Shown here in pieces: positions 21,206 through 31,945 of a DNA stretch of 64,000 nucleotides; position 1 is the first letter of the stretch, and each line of letters starts with the position of its first letter. Under the pieces are notes generated by a model. That model worked only from the letters and a program-made list of their open reading frames with translations, searched no databases and was not told the origin of the DNA. The position numbers and the translations under genes were made by a program. The DNA is taken from the NCBI GenBank assembly GCA_009599575.1, contig VWND01000001.1:2480001-2544000 (forward strand), written 5' to 3'. The stretch comes from Blumeriella jaapii (lineage: Eukaryota; Ascomycota; Leotiomycetes; Helotiales; Drepanopezizaceae).

Positions 21206-21860
21206 TAAACAGTTGATCTAAGAGCGTTAGACAATTGATTTAGGATTAGAAATCTGAGTCTACAATGGTTTATATTATTGCTCTAAAGTGATTATGTCAT
21301 TTGTTGTACAACATTTAGCACGTGATGCTTTTTAAAATTATGGTTAAAATGATCTTGCAATGTTTAAGATGATCCTGCAACTAAAATGCAACTAAACTGT
21401 AATAGTGGGCTGCCTTCCCACAATGATTCTGCGGGCATTTAATATTCGAGTAGCCGCAGAATTATTGTGTGAAGGAATATTAAGTGCCCGCAGAATGATT
21501 GTGGGAAGGCAGCCCACTATTAATCATTTCAGAGTCAATGATATAATCACTTCCAATCACCAATCTTAAATCTTTTTAGACTTGAATTTATGATCTCAGA
21601 GCATCTGTTCAATGTTTTTACAATGGATGGACACATGAATATGCGCGTTTGCAATATTACGAAACCATTGCTAGATAAAAAGCGCTTTATTATTTGAAGC
21701 AATCAATATCTTGCATATAAATGCTATCGTCCGTAAAAGATCGTGAAAAGGTATTCCTCAAAGACTTCGAGATATCTGGCGGCTGTAACGAGTTACGGTC
21801 CGGTTCACAGGCGCATATTCATGGGTCCACGTATTGTAGATCAATTGTCTAGTGTGCGCT
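21197..21860. mobile_element. Possible inverted-repeat element hosting a MITE
   Basis: AGCGCACACTAAACAGTTGA at 21197 and its near-perfect reverse complement ending at 21860 form 24-bp inverted ends (22/24 match), enclosing 664 bp of AT-rich, non-coding DNA. The fold-back MITE at 21402-21520 sits inside. There is no transposase. It overlaps the edge of the LINE relic, so the order of insertion is unclear. Confidence 0.45.
21400..21522. mobile_element. Fold-back MITE with TA flanks, copy 1
   Basis: Two 46-bp inverted arms, 21402-21447 and 21475-21520 (two mismatches), start ATAGTGGGCTGCCTTCCCAC and are flanked by TA on both sides. The loop is 27 bp. The TA duplication and long arms fit a Tc1/mariner-derived MITE. 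A related left arm occurs at 46823. Confidence 0.85.
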
Positions 21861-22829
21861 GATTACTCCTATTTCGTACATCAGAAGCTCGTTGCTTTTT
21901 TAGTTTTAGAAACAGACCTTAACTGATTTTTTACCTTAACATACTGCTTACTTTCAACACTTTAATCGTAGTAATCTCTCCTTCACAGCCACAGGCTTCC
22001 CTTTATTCTGCACGTTATCCTTGATTCTGAGATGATTATGATCAAGTCGCATTCTAGACGCAGGATCATACATACTGAGCATAGTGTTGTGAGCATCACG
22101 TGATGGATGTTGTACTGTACGACACCTGCACATTGCAAAAACCAACGACCAGACTAGTGGTGGCTAAAGCAACATCCAATTCCGGATTGCCAACTGACCA
22201 CCGCCTGGTCCAAGTTCTGATGACCTGTCAACCTCGCCTTCGACGGAGCAAGCTCCGACAAGAAAAACGGCGACGAGCCGCGAAATTGCGGTTCTGATCG
22301 TTACTTTAGTGATTCAACTAGTAGTAGTAGTACTAGCGTCTTGGGTCGAGGGGAGAATCCGAAGATTCAGAAACGCAAAGAGGCCAAGATTCGAGCCGGT
22401 GGAGAAGAGGGAGGGAAACGGGGATTGGTTTCGTTGTACATTATTTACTCTGGAATGCCAAGGAGCTAAGGTAGCGAGCGGCTCGATGGGCCGGTCTCGT
22501 AGCGAGCTCAAAGGGGACGGACGGGAGAGGCTGAGGCGGCTTGTTGTTGCCGCGCGGCGGGCTACCGGAAGCCGATTAAACACAATGAATTGGGTACTGT
22601 GGCGAGTCATTTAGATTGGACTAGAACATAATTGAAAACAAGCAATGGAATGGGTCCGAAGCGCAAAACTCGCGTAAGCGAACAAATAACTTTAATCCGA
22701 CAACAACAATACGCAGCACAGGAGAAAGAGCAGTGACCAGCCCGTTCCACCCCGCTCCACCCCCAAGCCAAGTAGATCCCGTGTTTTTTATACATTTTAT
22801 CCATTCAGCCCCTATCTCTTCCTCTCCCT
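21861..22829. other. Intergenic stretch, no gene seen
   Basis: Short open frames only. The right end is the 3' flank of the intradiol dioxygenase gene. Confidence 0.5.
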
Positions 22830-24131
22830 CTAGGACCCGCATTCCTCGGTCGCTTCGGCCAAAGCAGTCGAAGTCAAAGTACCAGCGCTCAAAGCACCAG
22901 CGCTCGCAGTACCAGCGCTCAAAGTAACAGTGCTAAAATTACCAGCAGACGCGCTGGAGTTCGATCCAGGAAAGCCAGGAGGAGACCCCGAGGGAGGGCC
23001 GCCGGTGCCGTTGCCATTTGGACCGCCGCCGGCTCCACCAGGCCCGGAAGAGCTGGACGCAACACCGCCCTCGGCATACAGGGTCGCCGCAGCCGAAATG
23101 GTGTTCTGACTCGTCAAGTCGATGCCGAAAGCGACCCATCCAAAGATGCCGGCCGAGACGTCGCTGCCGAGGAGAGAGTACTCGATGAGGGGGTCGGTGG
23201 TGGCGGCTTCGCTAGCCAGGATCTGGTCCGCAGAGTTCAGGGTGATCTGCTGCGTGTTGGTCGAGTAGGGCGCGGTAGCTTCGACTTGCGTGATGAGGTC
23301 TTGGTCGAAGAAGAGCTGGCCGACGTGGGAGACATAGCCGCCGGAGTAGGTTCCGTTGGCGTATTGGGTGCCGTTGAAATGGGCGAGGACGTGAATGTGC
23401 GTCGCTCGGCTGGTGTAATGACCGGGGAAGAGGGTTTTGAATTGAGCGACGCCCTCAGCATCGGTTGACTGGAGGCCCCGAAGGAACGTAGCGTTGAGAT
23501 TGGAGAGATCGGAAGAATCGCCGTTGCCTCCTGCCGCGATGCCGGAGTACACACCGGTAGAGTTGCAATGCCAAATCTCGATCACCGCGTCAGGCACGGG
23601 GTCGCAGGTGTTGACGTCGATGACTTGAGTATCGAGAATCAGTTCGACGCCCTCCTGGTCTTCGCAAATGTCCTCGCGGACGTACTCTCCAGCCACATAG
23701 TAAGGCCCCTGGGTGACCTCAGGGGACAGAATACATGAGCTGTTGCCGGCAAACAGAACAGACGCCTCAGTCGATTCGCCGTAAGCCTCGCTGGACAAGT
23801 GAGATGTAGCCAGGACTGTGGTCAAATCTCTGGCTCTCATGTACGGAGCATCTGCAATCGTTAGCGAGGTCAGGGAGCGAAGGGCAAGAAACGCACCCTC
23901 GGCAATGGAACGTTTATTGCGGGCGTTCTTGACCATGACAGCTCGACGGGCGACATTGGATCGATCCATACCGCGCGCCTTCATCTTAGCGGCACAATGG
24001 GTGAGGTCCTTCTTCGCAAATTGCATGAAAGCAGCACGCTCGGCGATCTCCTCTTGAATGTCATGGCCCGGATGAGCGAGAACGTTGGAAACGAGGGCAG
24101 TCGCCGCGACAAGGGAGGTCACGAGTTGCAT
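22830..24131 (-). CDS. Secreted intradiol ring-cleavage dioxygenase
   Basis: Exon 1 is 24131-23897 and exon 2 is 23851-22830, giving 418 aa. The 45-bp intron (donor gtgcgt, branch ctaac, acceptor ttgcag) contains no in-frame stop and is easily mistaken for coding. The protein cleaves catechol-type rings between the hydroxyls using Fe(III), outside the cell; fungal relatives act on lignin- or tannin-derived phenols. The signal peptide is 'MQLVTSLVAATALVSNVLA'. Iron ligands are Tyr180 ('GVYSG'), Tyr224, His230 and His232 ('FPGHYTSRATHIHV'); 'TQGPYYVAGEYVRED' and 'VIEIWHCNSTG' are family motifs. Many N-glycosylation sites occur. The tail after about residue 350 is Gly/Pro/Ser-rich and then repeats SAGT/SAGA-like units, possibly a linker or wall-retention segment. 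No GPI signal is obvious. Confidence 0.95.
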   Translation of the reverse strand: MQLVTSLVAATALVSNVLAHPGHDIQEEIAERAAFMQFAKKDLTHCAAKMKARGMDRSNVARRAVMVKNARNKRSIAEGAFLALRSLTSLTIADAPYMRARDLTTVLATSHLSSEAYGESTEASVLFAGNSSCILSPEVTQGPYYVAGEYVREDICEDQEGVELILDTQVIDVNTCDPVPDAVIEIWHCNSTGVYSGIAAGGNGDSSDLSNLNATFLRGLQSTDAEGVAQFKTLFPGHYTSRATHIHVLAHFNGTQYANGTYSGGYVSHVGQLFFDQDLITQVEATAPYSTNTQQITLNSADQILASEAATTDPLIEYSLLGSDVSAGIFGWVAFGIDLTSQNTISAAATLYAEGGVASSSSGPGGAGGGPNGNGTGGPPSGSPPGFPGSNSSASAGNFSTVTLSAGTASAGALSAGTLTSTALAEATEECGS

Positions 24132-25416
24132 GATTGGACGCGTTTATGGATGTGTGACTTTTGTAAGGGAACAACAGAACTGAATGAGATCGTGCTGCAA
24201 TGAGCAGACAAGATGAAGAATAAGATGAAAGAGTGAGGACGAGTTAGAGGATGAAGAGAGTGGAGAAAGGATAACATTGCGATTGAGCTCCGACTATAAA
24301 TGCAGAGTACAACATCCGCAATAAGGGCAGTGAGATCTTGCCGAGATTGTAGATTGGGTTTACATGAATTAAGCATACGTAGCCAAGCGCCTCTAGCTTG
24401 GAGACGATCGTTTTGACGCGCAAGCTTGAAAAGTTTCATCTGAATTGAAGGGGCCCTTGCATGCTTACCTACGCCCGTTGAGAACGGCTGGCCGACTTGG
24501 GCCAACTTGCTCATTCGTCAAAATCTTTGAACGGGCTTCCGCTGTGGAGCTGGCCGCTACGAAAGACACCGTGCTCGTCTCGGCCCGTGCATGTCTCGCC
24601 GGTGAGGCGTCGTTTAGGGATGAGATATGGTGGAACGAAGGACGCGTACAACATGAATGGACGGGCTTCTTGGCGAGCGCCGGCCTCGTCCATTGATGAC
24701 GGCGACCAAGTCGTAACACAATTCGTAATCCATTTGATGAAGCGTAGCCGGAATGAGACACAAACAATTCGTCGGCTACACTAGCGAGGCAGTCCGAGGA
24801 AAACGTGACCAAAACACATCGCAAGCAGGAGCCAAGTCATCTTCTGTCTGTGGCAGATGCTTGTTCAATTCTAGGAATAGTGCTTGCAGAAACGTCAACA
24901 GATACCGGTGTCTAGCCTGGGACTGGTGATTGAGTCGAAAGCCACGCGCACGACTCGAATGAAATCCGGAAGAGGGTCATTTTTGAAAAGATTTTCTGAT
25001 GGCAAATTCAGTACATCTCGCGAGTCCGACGCCCGCTTCTAGCACACCCTGCTCAATTTGTTAGCCAAGTCCCAGGATATCGGGTCGCAACACGATTCAT
25101 ACAGTCGCACTGTGACGAGTCAGCATCTGCACCCATCAATGGAGTGGCGACCTGCAGTAGTCGAGGTGGATCCCTCATTGTGGAGTGTGCAATAGCCCCC
25201 ACCGCACACTTTACACGTAAGTTGAGTGCGTTGGATGCAATCATGGCACTATCTAGGTCAGCCAGGACCAAGGAGTTGGGTTGTTTACCAACATTTGGAC
25301 CGCATTCGAAGCAACTCCGATAGACCCCGGCCTGCCAAGGAGTCAGTCGTCTTCTATCTTCGAAGCGCATGGCAAAAAACATTGCAGCTGCTCCTGTACA
25401 CCCCCCCCCCCCTGAT
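24132..25416. other. Intergenic stretch, no gene seen
   Basis: 5' flank of the intradiol dioxygenase and 3' flank of the F-box gene, including a C10 run at about 25401-25410. No coding feature is supported. Confidence 0.5.
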
Positions 25417-26820
25417 TCAACCCCACATCCCATTGCTACCGGCCCCCGACATCATTTCCGCGACGAGGCAGTGTTCGACACAAAGACCATATTGTACCTT
25501 GAGGTTTGTTTGATCCGACCGAGAAGCTGCGCCGGGGATGTCTCCAGATCGTGCCAATGCCGGTATGTGACCCTCTGGGGGTTCGTAGCAGTCTTCGCAC
25601 CACCAGCTGAGGCAACTTTCACAAAACCTGTTTCGAAGGCAGTCCATGCATCTCAATAAGAGTCTATCCCCGGAACGAAGAAAAGGGGCTTTCGCTGCTA
25701 TGGCGGTGGAAGAGTGAAGAGGCGGAGGAGCGAGCAGCGGAAACCTGTCCGTGGGTGATGTTGCAAATCTCGAAACGCCCTCTGGGGCCTTCCCACAACT
25801 TGAACAAGTCCCGATGGAATGAGTAGCAACTCGAGATGACAGATGGGTCCCATCGCTCCGATACCAAGGGCTCACTTGATTACGTTCCGTCGTCCCAGGC
25901 GAGTGGCGAGGACCGTGGCATAAACAAGCATCAAAACTGATGATACCCTGGCAGGCATACATCGTGTTTGCCCATTCCAGCGAGATGGGCTTGTCGAAAA
26001 CCTTTCCACCGGCTTGATACCACTTATCGGTACCGGCTGCCAACTCCTCGGCTATGTTGCCTCCCGATCTCTTGTTCCACTCGGCTCCAAGCTGTGCACC
26101 AGGCGCAAAGACAACCCCTTCTCCGGAAGACCAGACATCACTTGGCTCTACGTGAGGAGGCAGGCCAGGATTCCGGGCAGCTTGGAGACTAAAAGAGGCA
26201 TCTCTCGGTCCAAATATGTACAGAGCTTGCAGCTTTGGGTTGACTGCTCGGGAGGGTCGCACGGCGTAAACTAAAGCTTGCTGTAATTTTCTCTCATTCA
26301 AGTTCTGGACTTCGCGAATCGACAATGTGCGTACGTTAAAGTGATCCTGCAGGATGATCTCCGAGACCAGATCATGGGTCACTGACAGCCCATCGAGGAT
26401 CAGTGTATGTACATTTTGAAGGATGTTTCGGCGCCGAAGGCTATTGAAGATGCCTCGGAGAGGACCCCCGTAGAAACTAGCGGTATTAACAAGAGCCGGT
26501 TACCATTAACATGGATGTACTTGCTCGTCTTCAGTTACATTCTCGTCGAGTTGCACATTCCTCCAAACGTGACCGCCGTGGTCGATGGCAGGTATGTCAA
26601 ACTGCGCAGTCTTGACCTTTGTCAAGTCGAGATACCTAAATACAACAGGGCTGTCTCTTATCAAATTCTGGAAGCACCTGGACGTCGCGCCCAGAGCCAG
26701 GCGGGCAGAAAGTGGTAGATGGGGAGCTATTTGACCCAGCACTAGTGTGTTCGAGAGCAGTTGGAGGAGTGTGGTTGGCAGGTGTGTATCGTATGAAGTT
26801 ATTCGCAGAACCTCGGCCAT
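25417..26820 (-). CDS. F-box protein with Cys-rich C-terminus
   Basis: Exon 1 is 26820-26525 and exon 2 is 26476-25417, giving 451 aa. The 48-bp intron uses a GC donor: GA|GCAAGT...CGCTAG|T, which alone keeps the frame and restores 'NVTEDD|FYGGPLRGIF'. The start at 26820 ('MAEVLRITSYDT') excludes an unlikely hydrophobic extension. Residues about 15-60 ('LLQLLSNTLVLGQIAPHL', 'CFQNLIRDSPVVFRYLDL') fit an F-box, the Skp1-binding part of SCF ubiquitin ligases. A leucine-rich middle follows ('ILQNVHTLILDGLSVTHD'). The C-terminus has CxxC pairs ('CSSCGK', 'LRCMDCLRNRFCESCLSWWCEDCY') that could bind zinc or a substrate. The target is unknown. It is divergent from the Ufd1-like gene. Confidence 0.8.
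26477..26524 (-). other. GC-AG intron in the F-box gene
   Basis: 48 bp, donor GCAAGT, acceptor CTAG. GT-AG alternatives in the interval give the wrong phase or premature stops. Confidence 0.75.
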
Positions 26821-27211
26821 AGCAAAAGACACGATTAACAAGAGCAGTGTACAAAAGTGATAAATGTGTGTGTGGTCTGGGTGGACAAAATCAGTCACGA
26901 CTCGATGTAAACTTAAGAGACATGCAAGGTGGGGCTGTCTACACGTGATCGGGCTAGGTTTTTAAGCTTATTTCTTATCTGATCGGCTTATCTTAGGATG
27001 ACGATGCGCTTAAAACGCGTCTCCGATTGTTGCCTCTAGACCTGAGCAGCTTCGAGAAGATCCGACAGACATTTACCAACACCTCGACAACTCGACTGGT
27101 TCACGTCGATCACGCCTCCGCTTCGACCTCTTGGTCTTCAACCTCGACATATCTACGACTGCATCGTCTTCTGATCAGCGATACAACCTGCGACACAGTC
27201 TGCGACTCGAA
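26821..27211. promoter_or_regulatory. Shared divergent promoter region (F-box / Ufd1-like)
   Basis: 391 bp between the two start codons. It must hold both promoters. No clear TATA box is seen in either direction. Confidence 0.5.
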
Positions 27212-29531
27212 ATGGCCACTGCACCAGAGATCACCCTCGCCTGGTCCGGAGTGTACAGCGTGGCGCCTAAGAGCAACAAGACACTGCCAGGTGACAAGAT
27301 TCTCCTCCCTCAATCTGCCCTCGAGCAGCTCCTCGCAGCATCAACAGTGACAGTTGCGGCGTCGAATCGACCAGATGCTCCCGTCTTCGATCCGTTCAAT
27401 CCCTACTCCCTGGCCGCGGCACGAGCAGAGCAGTCGCAGTGGCAGGATACACAGCAGCAACTCCCTCATCCGCTCACCTTTCGGCTGGTAAACTCGAAGA
27501 ATGGGAATGTGGTACATGCCGGAATACGCGAATTCTCTGCGGAAGAGGGAGAAGTGGGCTTGAGTCCCTTTCTGCTGGAAGCATTGGGAGTCACCCAACC
27601 TGCTGCGCGAACGAAGATTGAGAGCATAGATTCGGAGGAGGAGGGCTCACCGGACGACCCGATAGATCTCACGGATGATGATCCTGCGGACGAGCCGGCG
27701 AAAATCACGGTCCATGCGAAACAACTGCCCAAGGGAACATATGTACGATTACGGCCATTGGAAGCTGGGTATAACCCCGCGGACTGGAAGTCCCTGCTGG
27801 AAAGACATTTGAGGGAGAACTTCACAACTTTGACGAATGGCGAAATCTTGACTGTGAAGGGAGGAAAGTCAGAAGAATTTCGGTTCTTGATTGACAAATT
27901 TGCGCCCGAAGGCGAAGGTATCTGTGTAGTCGACACGGATCTCGAGGTGGATATCGAAGCTTTGAATGAAGAACAGGCGCGCGAGACAATGAAGCAAATC
28001 ATGGCCAAGTCGCACACGGCCCCCGGCACAGCAGAAGGGAGCTCTGTCGGTGGCGATCTCGGTATCTGGAAGCCCTCCTCGGGACAGGTACTGGATGGGG
28101 ACTATGTGGATTATCAATTGCCCTCTTGGGACCGAACACAAGGGATCGAGATAGCATTGGCTGCTGAGGAGGGAGAGAGTCTAGAGTTGTTTGTGAGTCC
28201 TTACGCGCCCCGCCAGAGGGCTCGGCCACGAGACGATGAGCATGTGTTTGGGGACTTCGGTACTACATCCTCGAAAACGATCAGTATACAGGCGACAAAT
28301 GTGGAGTTGGAACACGCGGAAGCCCTTCACATTTCAGTCTATGCTCGTCCGACAGGAACCGCATCGCCAACTCTTCACACGTTCTCCATCGGATTCAAAT
28401 TCATACCAAGGGAGGCTGTCAACGGGTCAATTACGAAGGCGATCGTATTGGAGGACTCGGATGACGATACGGAGATGCATAGCCCGGACGAGGATCAATG
28501 CAACAACTGTCACCAATGGGTCCCTAAGCGCTCCATGATGCTTCACGGGAACTTCTGCTTGCGCAACAACATTGCCTGCCCGCGATGTTCAGAGGTTTTT
28601 CAGAGAAAATCACAGGATTGGGCCGATCACTGGCATTGCGACCAAGATGTAGCTCACGGCAATACACTTTCCTCCAAGATAGGCCACGACGCCATCTTTC
28701 ACACCTCACGACCCTGTCCGAATTGCCCCTACGAAGCTTCCAACCTCCGCGACCTAGCCAGTCATCGAACCTCAATTTGCCCCGGAAAGATGATCCTCTG
28801 TCAATTCTGCCACCTCGAAGTCCCGCAAGAAGGCGATCCCTTCGACCCTTCGCCCGAACAGTTGATTTCCGGCCTCACAGCGCACGAACTTGCCGACGGC
28901 GCGCGAACAACAGACTGCCATCTCTGCTCCCGAATCGTCCGTCTCCGCGACATGGCCACACATCTCAAACACCACGAGCTTGAAAAGGCCACCAAATCCA
29001 CGCCTGCGATCTGCAGAAACGTGAATTGCGGCCGCACTTTACACGGCGTGGGCAAGAACGGAGAAGTAGGAGCTGGCAGCCGAATGGGACAAGGTCCCGG
29101 CAACGACTTGGGTTTATGCAGTATCTGTTTCGGTCCGCTGTATGTCAGCATGCATGATCCAGAGGGAAAGGCCATGAGGCGACGAATCGAGCGACGTTAT
29201 CTCTCTCAACTCCTCGCCGGGTGCGGAAAAGTGGTGCAAGAACGAATTCTGCAAGACCGCCAAGTCGAAGTCGGACAAGCCAGGTCCTGCTTTGACAGCA
29301 CAGCTTGCGCTGCCCATGATCAAGCCGCTGCTGGAGTTGGTTCCGGATAGAGGAGCAAGCATGTTCTTCTGCGTGGACGAGGCGAGCCAGAAGCGCAGAG
29401 CGTTGGCGGGTATGCTGGCCGGGGAGAAGGTGTACGAGCTCGAGTGGTGCGTTGCTGGGGCGGAGGCCGAGAACGGGGACTGGGACCGCGTGAGGACATG
29501 GTTGGCGAACTGGGCACCCAAGAGGAAGTGA
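27212..29531 (+). CDS. Ufd1-domain zinc-finger protein, one apparent frameshift
   Basis: Starts 'MATAPEITLAWSGVYSV' at 27212; codons upstream are open but look like leader. The N-terminus matches a Ufd1 fold ('PGDKILLPQSALEQLL', 'HPLTFRLVNSKNG', 'GIREFSAEEGEVGLSPFLLE'), the ubiquitin-binding part of the Cdc48 adaptor. An acidic linker and a second half-domain ('PADWKSLLERHLRENFTTL', 'RFLIDKFAPEGEGICVVDTD') follow, then TRAF-like Cys/His fingers from about residue 425 ('CNNCHQWVPKRSMMLHGNFC', 'CPNCPYEASNLRDLASH', 'CQFCHLEV', 'CHLCSRIVRLRDMATHLKHH'). At 29231 the frame breaks: 'LSQLLAGCGK' is followed, one base later, by 'WCKNEFCKTAKS...' running to a stop at 29531. With the shift it is about 772 aa; without, it stops at 29350 with an unrelated tail. 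It resembles fungal Ufd1-family proteins, not the canonical short UFD1. Confidence 0.8.
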
Positions 29532-30886
29532 GCATCGGCATCAAGATCTGGATCTGGTGATGGGGATTTTGAGCATTTCAGCGACGGTGTTGCATAGTGA
29601 GGTGGTTTGGCAAAGCGCTAGGTGACGCGACGAGCCTTGAGATTTATGCATTGAGATTCTTTGGGTAGCAATCTGGCTTTACTCATGTGAGATTTGTATG
29701 TGGGCCAGTAAAAAAAATTTGAGCGTTGAGGTTGTTAAGAGCTGAGAGACGAAGTCTTTGTGTTCTCAAGCCAGACTCAAACCTCCAAGATATGTATTGA
29801 CTGAGCAGAGGATATGATAGTGTGGATTTACAAGGGCAAACTGAAGTGAAATTGCTTGCAAGATAATGCCCTTGAACGGGATATGTAGCTTTAGAGGATT
29901 CAGTACTTAGACCAGGTGCCAAAATTGGACAAGGTACGCTACTTCTTATGCGAGCGGCTTTGGACATCGGAGCATGCTGGGTGGTGTTTTGACGGCAAAA
30001 CTCGAAGGTGATCTTGCGTCTGTCACGAGGCTTTTGCTGCCTTCTGATTGCTCTTGAGGGTAAATACTTGCATAGGTACGGAGTGTACCCCGGCGGTTAG
30101 TCCCGATCTCGGTAGAGTCCGACGATCCTGTATGTTGCGGCTCTGGCATCTCGCTTTTTTTTCCTGGGTATCATCTGAAAAAGCATCCTGCACTTGGAGA
30201 GCGCTTTCTCGCTCTATGCCGAGTTTGAGAGATCCCGTACTTCTGTGAGCGACATCATCGAATACGATGCGGGGGGGCTCACCGGCACTTGAAGTAGCGA
30301 TACGAGATAATCACTTGATCAGCTCCTCGCGCACGGTTAAACAAAGGGCTGATTGGGTATCTGTAAGCCACTATTGTTGTTTATAGAGTCAGTCGAGATA
30401 CTATTATCTCTGGTTACGGATAGTGGAGGCTTGAGATCTTCAAGTGATGAAGTCCTTTGGCGGCAGGTAGTTAGTAGTTTCGAGGCTTAATCAGTAGACG
30501 AGCGTATAGCACTACTTCTCAGTCGGCCAGCGAAACATCGAGCAACTTTTTTTATTCTTGGTGGATCACTACCGGACTTGCCCACTTCGGTCAAGCAACA
30601 CGAGAAGCCGTGAAGACGGCCCGCCAAGACATATCTTCTTTGATTCTTTGAATTCTTGAACAATGTCTACAATGATCGTTTCAGCGCTTCGCCGAGCTAC
30701 TTCAAACAAGACAACGGGCTACCATCGAAAATTCACCTGTTTCTTTGTAAAGGCAGCCTGTCGTTTGTGGGCGACCATGTACAAAGGCCTTGTAATGGAT
30801 ATATAACAGGACTCTCAAGAAGTCGATTTCTGCTGGCTCAGCAACATCCATCTATTGCGCAAAACAGAATCCGTCAGAACCATACA
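29532..30886. other. Intergenic stretch, no gene seen
   Basis: No domain-bearing frame. A GATATATAAC TATA-like site near 30798-30807 lies about 85 bp before the amidoligase ATG. Confidence 0.45.
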
Positions 30887-31945
30887 ATGTCTTTTCAAAA
30901 CATTGAGCTTCCTCTGTCGAAGTACACCAGCGACCCACCGAAAAGCAATCTCACGTTCGGCCTGGAGCTCGAATTTGCTGTTGCGACCCTCCCCCTGGGC
31001 GCCATCGACCCCGAACCACGCGACAGGCGTCAGGTCATTGGGCTCTGCGCCGGAGCCTACGATTGCAGAACCATAAACCTCAAAGTACACATCACCAAGA
31101 CCCTCATCGAGACCGGCTTCCTCGCAGAGTGGAGCGACGACCGGCCCGTATACTCCAAGCGGCCCAGCGAGGAGTCCTGGGTTGTGAAGGACGACGCATC
31201 AATTTTGGGGCCCAAAAACGAGAACTACGACTGGCTGCAGATCGAGATCGTCTCACCTGCCTTTTACTGGGGGGACGAGAATGCTCTGAGGAATATCAAG
31301 GTCCTGCTGAGCGTGCTCAAGAGAACGTACCGGATTAATGTCAACGAGAGCTGCGGGCTGCATGTACATGTCGGGAATGGCATGGAGGGCTTTGCGTTCG
31401 AGACGATTCGCAACCTGATGGCTACGCTGTGGACTTTTGAGAAGCAGATTGAGACCTTTCACCCACAGCACCGACGAATGAACACGCTGATGTGTCCATC
31501 GTTCAGAGGTTTCACTCGTCTTGCTAGGTGTAACACGCGAGATGGCAAGCTTGATGCCCGACGTGGTCTGGAGGATATCTTGCGTTGTGGCCCGGATTTC
31601 GGTGGTTTGGAGTATCTCACGTCGCTTGACGACGACTCGGACGAGGATGGAAGGATGGCATATCATCTTGGCGACGTTGGAGCTCAGTTTGCTATTTCGG
31701 ATCATTATAAACGGACCGTGGAATTTCGACAACATGAGAGCACGCTTGATTACAAGCGGATCGAGCTCTGGATCCGATTCTGTGCAAGGACCATGGAATT
31801 CTCACATGATGCTGATCAGAGTGTGCTATTTCCGTTTTTGAGGAAGCATGTTGACCTGAGTGTGGAGGAATTCCCGCTTCAAAAAGTGCTCCACAGTATA
31901 GGCGGGATTTTCTTAGGTCATTTCGACCCGTTGCAGATTGAATAA
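30887..31945 (+). CDS. Putative amidoligase-family enzyme
   Basis: An intronless 352-aa protein. The start at 30887 ('MSFQNIELPLSKYTS') was chosen because the open 77 codons upstream look like leader. Motifs fit the 'putative amidoligase' (COOH-NH2 ligase, glutamine-synthetase/GCS2-like fold) family: 'LTFGLELEFAVA' near the N-terminus (acidic metal ligands), 'WLQIEIVSPAF', 'ESCGLHVHVGNG' and 'RTVEFRQHESTLD'. Such enzymes are predicted to form amide bonds using ATP; fungal substrates are unknown. No secretion signal. No peptide- or toxin-cluster partner is seen nearby, so no pathway can be assigned. Confidence 0.85.
   Translation: MSFQNIELPLSKYTSDPPKSNLTFGLELEFAVATLPLGAIDPEPRDRRQVIGLCAGAYDCRTINLKVHITKTLIETGFLAEWSDDRPVYSKRPSEESWVVKDDASILGPKNENYDWLQIEIVSPAFYWGDENALRNIKVLLSVLKRTYRINVNESCGLHVHVGNGMEGFAFETIRNLMATLWTFEKQIETFHPQHRRMNTLMCPSFRGFTRLARCNTRDGKLDARRGLEDILRCGPDFGGLEYLTSLDDDSDEDGRMAYHLGDVGAQFAISDHYKRTVEFRQHESTLDYKRIELWIRFCARTMEFSHDADQSVLFPFLRKHVDLSVEEFPLQKVLHSIGGIFLGHFDPLQIE

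Noticed and set aside
27131..27211. Upstream in-frame extension of the Ufd1-like protein
   Set aside because: No conserved residues; the ATG at 27212 starts directly before the Ufd1 fold.
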